A stretch of DNA of 7,219 bases from Thermococci archaeon (lineage in GTDB: Archaea > Methanobacteriota_B > Thermococci > Thermococcales > Thermococcaceae), in contig QMUE01000061.1 in NCBI GenBank assembly GCA_003663535.1, forward strand, positions 1 through 7,219, written 5' to 3'. The position numbers were made by a program, and so were the translations under genes. Under the pieces are notes generated by a model. It was given only the letters and a program-made list of their open reading frames with translations, made no database searches and was not told the origin of the DNA. Each line of letters starts with the position of its first letter. Position 1 is the stretch's first letter. Below are positions 1 to 7,092 of the stretch, piece by piece.

Positions 1-1
1 A

Positions 2-571
2 GCTCCGGGAGGGAAGACATCTTATATAGCCCAACTGATGGAAAACAAGGGAGTAATATATGCCTTTGATGTGGGAGGAGATCGACTAAAAGAGACCAGA
101 CTTAATCTTTCAAGACTTGGAGTGACAAATACCATCCTCATTCATAAAAGTTCTCTATACATGGGAGAACTTGGTATAGAGTTTGATAAAATTCTTTTGG
201 ATGCCCCATGTACTGGCAGTGGCACAATCCATAAAAATCCAGAGAGGAAAGCAAATAGAACAATTGAAGATGTTAAATTCTGTCAAAACCTGCAAATGCA
301 AATGATCAAGGTTGCATTAGAGAATCTAAAGATTGGGGGAGTGTTAGTGTATTCTACATGTTCATTGGAACCAGAGGAGAATGAATTTGTAATTCAGTGG
401 GCGCTCGATAACTTTGATATCACACTTTTACCTCTTCGATTTGGGGAACCGGCCTTGACCTCCCCATTTGATATAGAGCTTAGTTCTGAACTCGCTAAAG
501 CAAGACGATTCTATCCGGATGAACATAATACTAGTGGGTTTTTTGTGGCAAAGGTACAGAAAAAATCCTAA
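2..571 (+). CDS. RNA cytosine-C5 methyltransferase, NOL1/NOP2/sun (Trm4-like) family, 5'-truncated
   Basis: The gene enters from the left edge; the first complete codon is at base 2, and the reading frame is open upstream of the first ATG at 38, so that ATG is internal. The fragment (189 residues) opens inside SAM-binding motif I (APGGKT, residues 1-6) and continues with an acidic residue after strand 2 (AFDVG, D23). Motif IV is DAPCTGSG with Cys70 and motif VI is YSTCSLEPEENE with Cys120. These two cysteines are the pair used by RNA m5C methyltransferases: the motif VI Cys attacks C6 and the motif IV Cys assists product release. The C-terminus reads GFFVAK, typical of the family. About 110 or more residues of the N-terminal RNA-binding part are outside the window. 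Archaeal relatives modify tRNA (for example positions 48/49), but the substrate cannot be decided here. Family assignment is firm; tRNA rather than rRNA as target is inference. Confidence 0.93.
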   Translation, partial: APGGKTSYIAQLMENKGVIYAFDVGGDRLKETRLNLSRLGVTNTILIHKSSLYMGELGIEFDKILLDAPCTGSGTIHKNPERKANRTIEDVKFCQNLQMQMIKVALENLKIGGVLVYSTCSLEPEENEFVIQWALDNFDITLLPLRFGEPALTSPFDIELSSELAKARRFYPDEHNTSGFFVAKVQKKS

Positions 572-584
572 AATAGAAAGAAAA

Positions 585-622
585 ACATTTAATAACATGT
601 TAATAACAATAATTTTAGGTGA
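585..622 (+). promoter_or_regulatory. Promoter and ribosome binding site of the DUF257 gene pair
   Basis: The 57-bp gap after the methyltransferase gene is very AT-rich. A TATA-like TTTAATAA lies at 588-595 behind an A-rich stretch that could serve as BRE, placing a start site about 25 bp on, near 615-620. AGGTGA at 617-622 is a good Shine-Dalgarno 6 nt before the ATG at 629. A perfect 10-bp palindrome TAACATGTTA (593-602) overlaps the end of the TATA element and could be an operator. The box itself is only moderately convincing because the whole gap is A/T. Confidence 0.4.
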
Positions 623-628
623 ATTCCA

Positions 629-1267
629 ATGAAGTTACAGCTAATGGAGTTCTTAAATGATATTCGTGAGGGAGAGAGAATATTCATTGAGTATGAATCC
701 ACGTCTCACCCAGAACTTTCTCTTGATGGGTTGGTGAAATGGAGCAATGAAGAGGGGATACCACTCTTAATCGTTGACATGCTGGATACATTTCATCTCT
801 TTGTCCAGCAGCTTAGGTTTTTGGGATATAGCACTCATCATTTGGAAAATCTCTGTGTTATTAAAGGAGGGGGCAAGGTTGAATTTGGGAAGGTAATTGG
901 AAGGGTTAGGATAATGGAAGAGTTTTATGTACAACTTAAAGAGTATACTGATGCAGTAGGGTTATTCTTTGAAAAAGTCAAATCTGATAAGGCCGTTATC
1001 GTGTTTTTGGGTACGGAAAAGTTCATGTACTCCTTCCAAGAATCTTCCTATAGGGTTGAGGAATATTTTGAGAAAGTTGTAAGAAGTCCATTGTTTAAAG
1101 GAAACATGATCTTTGTTTTTGCTCTAAAGGGCCTCATGAGTGCTCAGGTCAAGGCCCTATGGTATGAGAGCTCCACAAGAGTTCTTGAGATTAATGGTAG
1201 AGGAGACCGATTTTTTATTAAAAAAGCACCTAAACTTGATCATTTGGGTGGGGTGATAGAATTATGA
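629..1267 (+). CDS. DUF257 family protein (first of a tandem pair)
   Basis: A 212-residue protein that I recognise as DUF257 (PF03192), a family of unknown function found almost only in Thermococcales. Family hallmarks are the N-terminal FIEYESTS (19-26), an acidic LIVDMLDT strand-turn (47-54), VIKGGG (77-82) followed by FGKVIG (86-91), and a later VFLGTEKF segment. The length is normal for the family. The alternating hydrophobic strands and helices suggest an alpha/beta fold, perhaps RecA-like, but I see no Walker A motif, so ATPase activity should not be assumed. There is no signal peptide or transmembrane segment; the protein is probably cytoplasmic. The start ATG has AGGTGA 6 nt upstream. 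Its stop overlaps the start of the next gene in an ATGA, so the pair is probably translated in a coupled way. Function unknown. Confidence 0.88.
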   Translation: MKLQLMEFLNDIREGERIFIEYESTSHPELSLDGLVKWSNEEGIPLLIVDMLDTFHLFVQQLRFLGYSTHHLENLCVIKGGGKVEFGKVIGRVRIMEEFYVQLKEYTDAVGLFFEKVKSDKAVIVFLGTEKFMYSFQESSYRVEEYFEKVVRSPLFKGNMIFVFALKGLMSAQVKALWYESSTRVLEINGRGDRFFIKKAPKLDHLGGVIEL

Positions 1268-1941
1268 CTTCCACAGTGGAGGAAATCTTGGAATATACAA
1301 AATCGGTGATGTGGAGAGAAGGAATTGTCATAGAATATTCTTCTAGTGAGCCCATTCATTTAGTTTTTAAATGTCTGGTAGAAATCTCCGAGAAAATTAC
1401 TGATAATATACTTGTCCTAGATGTTTTAGATATTTTATCAATGTTAAAATTAAATCTTGATATTGCTGGCAAGGATACATCTTTCATACATAACCTTGAT
1501 GTGATAAAAATAGGGGGGAACATAAAGCTTGGTAGGATAATAGGTTATTTGGATCCCCACCAAGATATTACAGTATACGCATCTAAGTATTCTAAGATTC
1601 TTCGGGAATATTATGAAACCCACAAAAATATAGTGTACTTCATCTTCGGAATGGAAAAGCTTGTGCATCTGCAGGAAAGGAAAGAGGCATTTGAGTTATA
1701 TGCTACAAATTATATGCGGTATGTTTTTGGTGATGAAGAGAGGGTAGGAATTTATTTCATAAACAGGGATATAGCGACAAGATCATTGCTCTTACAAGTA
1801 GAAGAGGCAGCTTCTAGAGTGCTAGAGGTTATTCATGAAGAAGGAACATTAAAAATTAAAATTAGGAAGTCTCCACGTTTGGATGATTATGGAAAGGAAT
1901 TTAAGATCCCTCTTGAGGATCTTTGTCATTTAAAATTTTAG
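1264..1941 (+). CDS. DUF257 family protein (second of a tandem pair)
   Basis: A 225-residue paralogue of the preceding gene. It shares IVIEYSSS (21-28), VLDVLD (51-56), VIKIGG (80-85) with RIIG (91-94), and an FIFGMEKL segment, but overall similarity to its neighbour is low, so this is an old duplication rather than a recent one. The start ATG sits in the ATGA overlap with the upstream stop, and GGGTGGGG about 10 nt upstream may assist initiation. No Walker A motif, signal peptide or membrane segment is visible. The last 41 bp overlap, tail to tail, the 3' end of the gene on the opposite strand. Function unknown; having two different DUF257 proteins from one message could mean a heteromer, which is inference. 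Confidence 0.87.
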   Translation: MTSTVEEILEYTKSVMWREGIVIEYSSSEPIHLVFKCLVEISEKITDNILVLDVLDILSMLKLNLDIAGKDTSFIHNLDVIKIGGNIKLGRIIGYLDPHQDITVYASKYSKILREYYETHKNIVYFIFGMEKLVHLQERKEAFELYATNYMRYVFGDEERVGIYFINRDIATRSLLLQVEEAASRVLEVIHEEGTLKIKIRKSPRLDDYGKEFKIPLEDLCHLKF

Positions 1942-2899
1942 TTTCAATTTCATGAAGCACTTTTCTAGTTTCTTCACTTAGCAGGCCTTCAAGCTCCTCT
2001 CGGGCTGCTTTGGCAAGCTCAAATTTTGATTGGTATTCCTTTGATACCTCTATCCAAGGAATCTTTTTTCCTTCTACAAAGACGTCGATATCAGCAAACC
2101 TTTGGTATCCTTTGTATTCCAGACCTTTAAGGAGAAACTTTATCCTAAGTGGGTCTTCCCATGTTATGAGTTTTATTTTGTAAACTCTAATTCTCATAAA
2201 AGGTCTTGGATAATCCCAGTCCCATCCTTCACTCACAACGTATCCCAAGTCAAGGTCTTCAAGCACAAGAAGTACTCTTTCTATATTTTCGTCATACCTC
2301 CTTTCGTTATCGTATATTCTTATGGTTATCTCTTGCCATCCTTCAGGGAGCAGCTTAAAGAGTAGAATTGGTAAGTCCGTTCTAAGGGTTCTATAAACTT
2401 CTATAAAGTTCTTTTTGATTAGGAAGGATCCTTTTATGTCTTTTATACTAACATGGTCAACAAGTTTTTTGTCCGTCACAATGAGTAATGTGTCTTTCTC
2501 CTCTCCTTCATTCACTCCCCGTGCAAAGCTAGTCTCTATTGCTCCATATCTTTGAGGTATTATCTCTGCAGTTTTTTCCTCCTCTTTCGGAACTCGAAGA
2601 AGTATTATTTGGGGTCCAAGGTTTGCTCTTTCAAAAGGGGCCTTTGCATTCAAAAGTTCTTTTAACACGCTGTCACTTCTCATCTCTATCAAGAAAGCCC
2701 CTCTCCTTAAGTCTAAAATGGTTTTCCATTCCTCTGATGGAGTTACAAAAACAATAGTATCTAGTTCCCCACTTTTGTTCCAAGCGTCATCAACCGAAGT
2801 CTTTGAGACGCTGAATAGATTGCCAATGAACTTCTCTCCCTCTTCAATATTGGAAGTTCTCAAAAAGAGCATCGACGGTCCAAAACGCATTAACCTCAT
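1901..2899 (-). CDS. Conserved hypothetical protein, downstream of the metallophosphoesterase
   Basis: A 332-residue protein I do not recognise. It looks soluble, with no signal peptide or membrane helix. The N-terminal 100 residues alternate short strands and helices (MLFLRTS 10-16, DTIVFVTPSEEW 47-58, GAFLIEMRS 67-75, PQIILLRVP 96-104). A similar strand-rich middle follows (TLLIVTDKK 137-145, LPILLFKLLPEGW 176-188). There is a notable aromatic motif EGWDWDYPRP at 224-233 inside a beta-rich stretch, and a charged helix at 287-325. The N-terminal half resembles nucleotide-binding alpha/beta layouts only in outline, and no P-loop is present. The start is fixed by a TAATG junction with the upstream phosphoesterase stop; GAGGGGA lies about 6 nt upstream. 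A second ATG 9 bp downstream is less well placed. The operon position suggests a job linked to the phosphoesterase, but the sequence does not say what. Confidence 0.75.
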   Translation of the reverse strand: MRLMRFGPSMLFLRTSNIEEGEKFIGNLFSVSKTSVDDAWNKSGELDTIVFVTPSEEWKTILDLRRGAFLIEMRSDSVLKELLNAKAPFERANLGPQIILLRVPKEEEKTAEIIPQRYGAIETSFARGVNEGEEKDTLLIVTDKKLVDHVSIKDIKGSFLIKKNFIEVYRTLRTDLPILLFKLLPEGWQEITIRIYDNERRYDENIERVLLVLEDLDLGYVVSEGWDWDYPRPFMRIRVYKIKLITWEDPLRIKFLLKGLEYKGYQRFADIDVFVEGKKIPWIEVSKEYQSKFELAKAAREELEGLLSEETRKVLHEIETKILNDKDPQEGS

Positions 2900-3489
2900 T
2901 ATAATCCCCTCATCACTTTATAACCTCTTTCAAAATTTGTTCCATCTGGGTATTTGACCTTAATAACACGTTTGCTTTGTGGGAGAATGAAATTAATGTT
3001 TAGGACTCCATTTAGGCCTTTCTCGATAACTTTAAAGTTATGGCCATATAATGCAAAATCAATGGGTTTGTTGTCTTTTAATTCATAAGGTTCGTGAGCC
3101 AAAGCCAGTCTAATTCCCTCTATGTCTATGATATCACCAGGCTTTACTATTTTTGCCCTTCTAGAAAATTTTCTGAGTATTTTTAGATCGTCTTCATTTC
3201 CAGGCACTATATATACCGTGGCATTAGAGTTTTCTAGGATATCTAAAAGTTCTTGAACTCTCTTTTTATATCTATCTTTAAGTTCGGGTCGTCTCTCGAG
3301 TTTTATATTGTCTACGAGATCTCCAGTATGAATTATGTATTTTGGCCTACTCTTTTCTATTAAGTTGAGAATGAATGAGTATATGTTATCCGGTGTATCA
3401 CTTATGTGCATGATCTTTGGTTCTGAAGTCTCAAGTAGTACCTCTGGGAGTCCTCTTCTCCTTAGAAAACTTGGAAGGTTAAATCTCAT
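2899..3489 (-). CDS. YfcE/MJ0936-like metallophosphoesterase with a partly dismantled metal site
   Basis: A 196-residue calcineurin-like phosphoesterase of the compact YfcE/MJ0936/Vps29 type. The family motifs are present but altered: ISDTP (29-33) replaces the usual D-x-H, HTGDLVD (54-60) carries the bridging Asp57, GNED (97-100) replaces GNHD, AHE (131-133) keeps His132, and GHNF (149-152) replaces GHxH. From known family structures, metal site 2 (Asp57, Asn98, His132, His150) is intact, whereas site 1 keeps Asp31 and the bridging Asp57 but has lost both histidines (Pro33 and Phe152). It may be a weak or single-metal hydrolase, or a non-catalytic scaffold like Vps29. The first 24 residues, rich in Arg, precede the usual start of the domain. 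First gene of a two-gene operon, joined to the next by TAATG. No clear Shine-Dalgarno precedes the ATG, and a TATA box about 25-33 bp upstream suggests a nearly leaderless message. Confidence 0.85.
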   Translation of the reverse strand: MRFNLPSFLRRRGLPEVLLETSEPKIMHISDTPDNIYSFILNLIEKSRPKYIIHTGDLVDNIKLERRPELKDRYKKRVQELLDILENSNATVYIVPGNEDDLKILRKFSRRAKIVKPGDIIDIEGIRLALAHEPYELKDNKPIDFALYGHNFKVIEKGLNGVLNINFILPQSKRVIKVKYPDGTNFERGYKVMRGL

Positions 3490-3510
3490 CTTAAATATTT
3501 TTTCGATAGC

Positions 3511-3546
3511 ATTTTATATAACTTTGGTTCAAGAAAGGAGAGGTGG
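3511..3546. promoter_or_regulatory. Shared, near-palindromic TATA box of a divergent promoter; RBS of the rightward gene
   Basis: Only 63 bp separate the divergent metallophosphoesterase and lysine dehydrogenase starts. The best TATA element for both directions is the same one: TTTATATAA at 3513-3521, whose core TTATATAA is a perfect palindrome. Rightward, the expected start near 3540 leaves a short leader with AGGTGG (3541-3546) 6 nt before the GTG at 3553. Leftward, the expected start falls close to the ATG at 3489. On the minus strand the box is preceded by a purine-rich CCAAAG, the better BRE candidate. Another AT-rich string, TTAAATATTT at 3491-3500, could be a separate rightward box. 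Confidence 0.5.
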
Positions 3547-3552
3547 TTTATA

Positions 3553-5278
<1,726 letters not shown>

Positions 5279-5281
<3 letters not shown>

Positions 5282-5583
5282 CCTCCTCCCCGCCCTTAAG
5301 GGCGAGGGTTCTAACGGGTTAACCCCTCGCTAACGAGCGGTTCGGTTTACGGGCCCATCACTTACTCCCGTTGCCGGTTTCAATTCAGCCCGCGGGCCGG
5401 GTCTTCGGCCCGTTACCCCTACCGCAGAGCGGTTCGGGGTTATCGTCTCAAAGGCCACTCCAATGGTTTCAACCGCCCGAAGGCGGTTTTGAAAGGACGC
5501 CTATCGGCGTCTTCCCTCCCGAGGGGGAGGGACACGAGTAAACCCCTTTGGAGGGGATATCTGACGGTGGCCTCTCCTAGGCC
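5279..5583 (-). ncRNA. Structured RNA of the IS605-type element, omega RNA/reRNA-like
   Basis: About 305 nt from a predicted start near 5583 to the right end of the element. It is GC-rich (183 of 300 bases for 5281-5580, hand count) in AT-rich surroundings, the classic mark of structured RNA in hyperthermophiles. Nearly the whole length folds locally. Hairpins lie at 5569-5583, 5543-5556, 5513-5532 (8 bp), 5496-5511 (GACGCC/GGCGTC), 5471-5488 (7 bp), 5416-5439 (4+5 bp), 5393-5412 (7 bp), 5349-5371, 5323-5340 and 5288-5307. The placement at the right end of an IS605-type element, finishing in the terminal hairpin, is that of TnpB guide RNAs; HEARO-type RNAs (IscB/IsrB) are the other candidate. 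Transcript continuing past 5278 would carry flanking nep1 antisense sequence as guide. It is unusual in being longer than typical and in lacking a nuclease gene. Direction is supported by the internal TATA and by wobble pairs; no expression data. Confidence 0.62.
5288..5307 (-). repeat. Right-end transposition hairpin of the IS605-type element
   Basis: On the minus strand CCTCGCCC pairs with GGGCGGGG across loop TTAA, 8 bp with one G.T wobble at the same level as in the left-end hairpin. GAAC abuts its 5' foot and AGGAGG-TCAG follows. It would double as the last hairpin of the omega-like RNA. The sequence is nearly identical to the left hairpin, as expected for sites bound by one TnpA. Confidence 0.7.
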
Positions 5584-5599
5584 TTATTACGTTACAAGA

Positions 5600-5614
5600 A
5601 TTTAAAAAGGTTTC
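5600..5614 (-). promoter_or_regulatory. BRE/TATA promoter inside the mobile element
   Basis: On the minus strand GAAACC (5614-5609) is followed by TTTTTAAAT (5608-5600), a textbook Thermococcales BRE plus TATA arrangement. A start 23-26 bp downstream falls at about 5578-5584, where the first hairpin of the structured RNA (GGCC...GGCC, 5583-5569) begins. No start codon with a ribosome binding site follows, so it appears to drive RNA only. In a complete element it could instead have been the tnpB promoter. Confidence 0.6.
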
Positions 5615-5645
5615 TACTCAAGTGCCGATTTTAGGATTCTTACAT

Positions 5646-5665
5646 CCCCGCCCTGAAGGACGAGG
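5646..5665 (-). repeat. Left-end transposition hairpin of the IS605-type element
   Basis: On the minus strand CCTCGTCC pairs with GGGCGGGG across loop TTCA, giving 8 bp with two G.T wobbles. AAAG abuts its 5' foot, the position of the left guide in IS608-type ends. The TTAC flank lies 6 nt further out. Subterminal hairpins of this sort are bound by the HUH transposase TnpA. Confidence 0.7.
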
Positions 5666-5680
5666 CTTTCACGAGGTAAA

Positions 5681-5741
5681 CTTTTTTCAAAAATTTTTTA
5701 AATGCTTAAAATAAACCACATCAAGAACGTTTGTGGGAGGT
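5681..5741 (+). promoter_or_regulatory. IF-5A promoter and RBS, with the T-rich former nep1 terminator
   Basis: TTTTTT at 5682-5687 would have followed the nep1 stop directly before the element inserted and is a plausible archaeal T-tract terminator. The TATA box of the IF-5A gene is in TTTTTTAAAT (5694-5703), behind A-rich CAAAAA as BRE, giving a start near 5725. GGGAGGT (5735-5741) is a strong Shine-Dalgarno 7 nt before the ATG at 5749. The element boundary at 5675 lies about 13 bp upstream of the BRE, so the promoter was left intact. Confidence 0.6.
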
Positions 5742-5748
5742 AAAGAAA

Positions 5749-6165
5749 ATGGGAGATAAGACTAGAGTTCAGGTTAGTAAGCTCAAACCAGGTAGGTACA
5801 TCCTTATTGATGATGAACCATGCAGAATAGGCAACATTACTGTTTCATCCCCTGGAAAGCACGGTTCAGCAAAAGCAAGAATTGAAGCTGTTGGGATATT
5901 TGATGGTAAGGTCAGGAGCATTGTAAAGCCAACAAGCGCTGAAGTTGACGTTCCAATTATTGACAAGAGAACAGGACAGATTATAGCTATCACTCCTGAT
6001 ACTGTCCAACTCATGGACATGGAAACTTACGATCTCTTTGATGTTCCAATAGCTACAGGGGTTAATGACGAGATCAAAGATAAGCTTAAAGAGGGAATTA
6101 ACGTCGAGTACTGGGAAACTCTTGGAAGAATAAAGATTATGAAGCTTAAAGGAGAAAGTAGCTGA
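5749..6165 (+). CDS. eif5A: Translation initiation factor 5A (aIF-5A)
   Basis: A 138-residue archaeal IF-5A, normal length. The N-terminal SH3-like domain carries the hypusination loop [10 protein letters not shown] (33-42). Lys37, between Gly36 and His38, is the residue modified to deoxyhypusine/hypusine by deoxyhypusine synthase using spermidine. The C-terminal OB-fold domain follows from about residue 72 ([11 protein letters not shown] onwards) and ends in [19 protein letters not shown]. The factor binds the ribosome between P and E sites and relieves stalling, in eukaryotes notably at polyproline. I chose ATG 5749 because GGGAGGT lies 7 nt upstream; an in-frame TTG at 5731 would place that site within the coding region. 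It has its own promoter. The gene downstream encodes a polyamine biosynthetic ureohydrolase, a sensible partner because spermidine supplies the hypusine side chain. Confidence 0.97.
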   Translation: MGDKTRVQVSKLKPGRYILIDDEPCRIGNITVSSPGKHGSAKARIEAVGIFDGKVRSIVKPTSAEVDVPIIDKRTGQIIAITPDTVQLMDMETYDLFDVPIATGVNDEIKDKLKEGINVEYWETLGRIKIMKLKGESS

Positions 6166-6188
6166 TTTCTTTTCTTGGGTTTATTTTT
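6166..6188 (+). terminator. T-rich termination region after IF-5A
   Basis: Directly after the TGA stop the coding strand runs through TTTCTTTTCTT (6166-6176) and TTTATTTTT (6179-6187). Runs of T without a hairpin are the usual archaeal terminator. It precedes the separate promoter of the next gene, which argues for two transcription units, although readthrough is possible. Confidence 0.5.
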
Positions 6189-6189
6189 C

Positions 6190-6232
6190 CAAAACTTTTT
6201 AACTCACTTATTAAACCTCTCTTCGGTGGGGG
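6190..6232 (+). promoter_or_regulatory. Promoter and RBS of the agmatinase-family gene
   Basis: CAAAACTTTTTAA (6190-6202) is a good BRE plus TATA match, predicting a start near 6225. GGTGGGGG (6225-6232) lies just before the ATG at 6235 as a Shine-Dalgarno with short spacing. This leader excludes the upstream in-frame TTG (6175), which would lie before the TATA box. Confidence 0.6.
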
Positions 6233-6234
6233 AA

Positions 6235-7092
6235 ATGGAGCTTCTTTATACATATGAAAGTTTAAAGCTTGAATTCCCGATGAGTGATGTAGAGGATGCG
6301 GATTTTGTTATACTGGGGATTCCTTTTGATGGAACAACTTCCTACAAGCCCGGAACAAGATTTGGGCCTACTTTGATAAGACAGGCTACACTTAACTTGG
6401 AGAGTTATATCTTGGATTATAATATTGATTTAAGTGAAATTAGGATAGCTGATGTAGGCGATTTGGTAATTGTTGCGGGAAGTCCCCTTGAGACTATAAA
6501 GCGGGGGGTTGAGACAATAGAGGAAATAAAAAAAATAAATCCAAGGGCTATCCCTATAGTTCTTGGTGGCGAACACTCTATGGCCTTTGCCCCAGTGAAA
6601 GCACTAAAGCCAAAAAGCTACGTGGTGTTTGATGCTCACCTTGATTTAAGGGAGAGCTATGAAGAAAATCCATGGAACCATGCGTGTGTTGCAAGAAGGA
6701 TTTCGGAACTTGGTATAAAGGTCGCTGAGTTTGGAATAAGAAGCGGCACGAAAGATGAAGCGGAATACGCGAGAGAGAATGATATTCCATGGGTTCATGT
6801 CAGAGACTATAGTATCAACAATTTCAAGGAGATCGTGAAAAAACTCCCGGAACCAATATACATATCAATAGATGTAGATGTCTTTGATCTTTCAATGGTG
6901 CCTTCTACGGGGACCCCCGAAGCAGGTGGCTTAGGATTTTGGGAAGTGATAGAGGCTTTGGAGTGGCTTGTGGAGCACAAAAGAGTCATTGGCTTTGATA
7001 TAATGGAAGTGGCTGGAATGGAGCTTGGAGATGTCACGGCCTTAACTGCTGCAAAGCTTCTCTTTTACATGATAGGAATGTTTTTTAGGTAA
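6235..7092 (+). CDS. speB: Agmatinase / N1-aminopropylagmatine ureohydrolase
   Basis: A 285-residue ureohydrolase of the arginase/agmatinase family. Binuclear Mn ligands are visible as GGEHS (His114), DAHLD (Asp133, His135, Asp137) and SIDVDVFD (Asp213, Asp215). TGTPEAGG (225-232) and FDIMEVAG (Glu258) complete the signature, and His149 (WNHAC) sits where a catalytic His is found. The enzyme releases urea to make putrescine from agmatine or, as shown for Thermococcus kodakarensis, spermidine from N1-aminopropylagmatine; the second is likely here but unproven. VPSTGTPE has Ser where PGTGTPE is commoner, a minor change. The ATG at 6235 is preferred because a TATA box and GGTGGGGG lie immediately before it; an upstream in-frame TTG (6175) adds an implausible tail. 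Cytoplasmic. The stop abuts the stop of the convergent gene with no spacer. Confidence 0.94.
   Translation: MELLYTYESLKLEFPMSDVEDADFVILGIPFDGTTSYKPGTRFGPTLIRQATLNLESYILDYNIDLSEIRIADVGDLVIVAGSPLETIKRGVETIEEIKKINPRAIPIVLGGEHSMAFAPVKALKPKSYVVFDAHLDLRESYEENPWNHACVARRISELGIKVAEFGIRSGTKDEAEYARENDIPWVHVRDYSINNFKEIVKKLPEPIYISIDVDVFDLSMVPSTGTPEAGGLGFWEVIEALEWLVEHKRVIGFDIMEVAGMELGDVTALTAAKLLFYMIGMFFR

Noticed and set aside
2102..2957. Plus-strand open frames opposite the phosphoesterase operon
   Set aside because: They lie antisense to two well-supported coding regions, have no ribosome binding sites, and translate into low-quality Ser/Phe-rich sequence.
5333..5500. Minus-strand open stretch of 56 codons inside the structured RNA region, possibly a fossil tnpB C-terminus
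   Set aside because: It is bounded by TAG on both sides, has no start with a ribosome binding site, and its translation shows no CxxC zinc ribbon or DRD motif. In 61% G+C sequence, such an open run is expected by chance. A tnpB tail remnant cannot be excluded but is not supported.
5288..5665. CRISPR array
   Set aside because: The two similar hairpins at the ends differ in loop and flank and are 350 bp apart; there are no regularly spaced direct repeats.
5731..5748. Upstream TTG start for IF-5A adding six residues
   Set aside because: The Shine-Dalgarno GGGAGGT would fall inside the coding region; ATG 5749 matches known aIF-5A starts (MGDKT...).
6175..6234. Upstream TTG start for the ureohydrolase adding 20 residues
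   Set aside because: The added residues are encoded by the T-tract, TATA box and RBS leader; ATG 6235 fits the family length.
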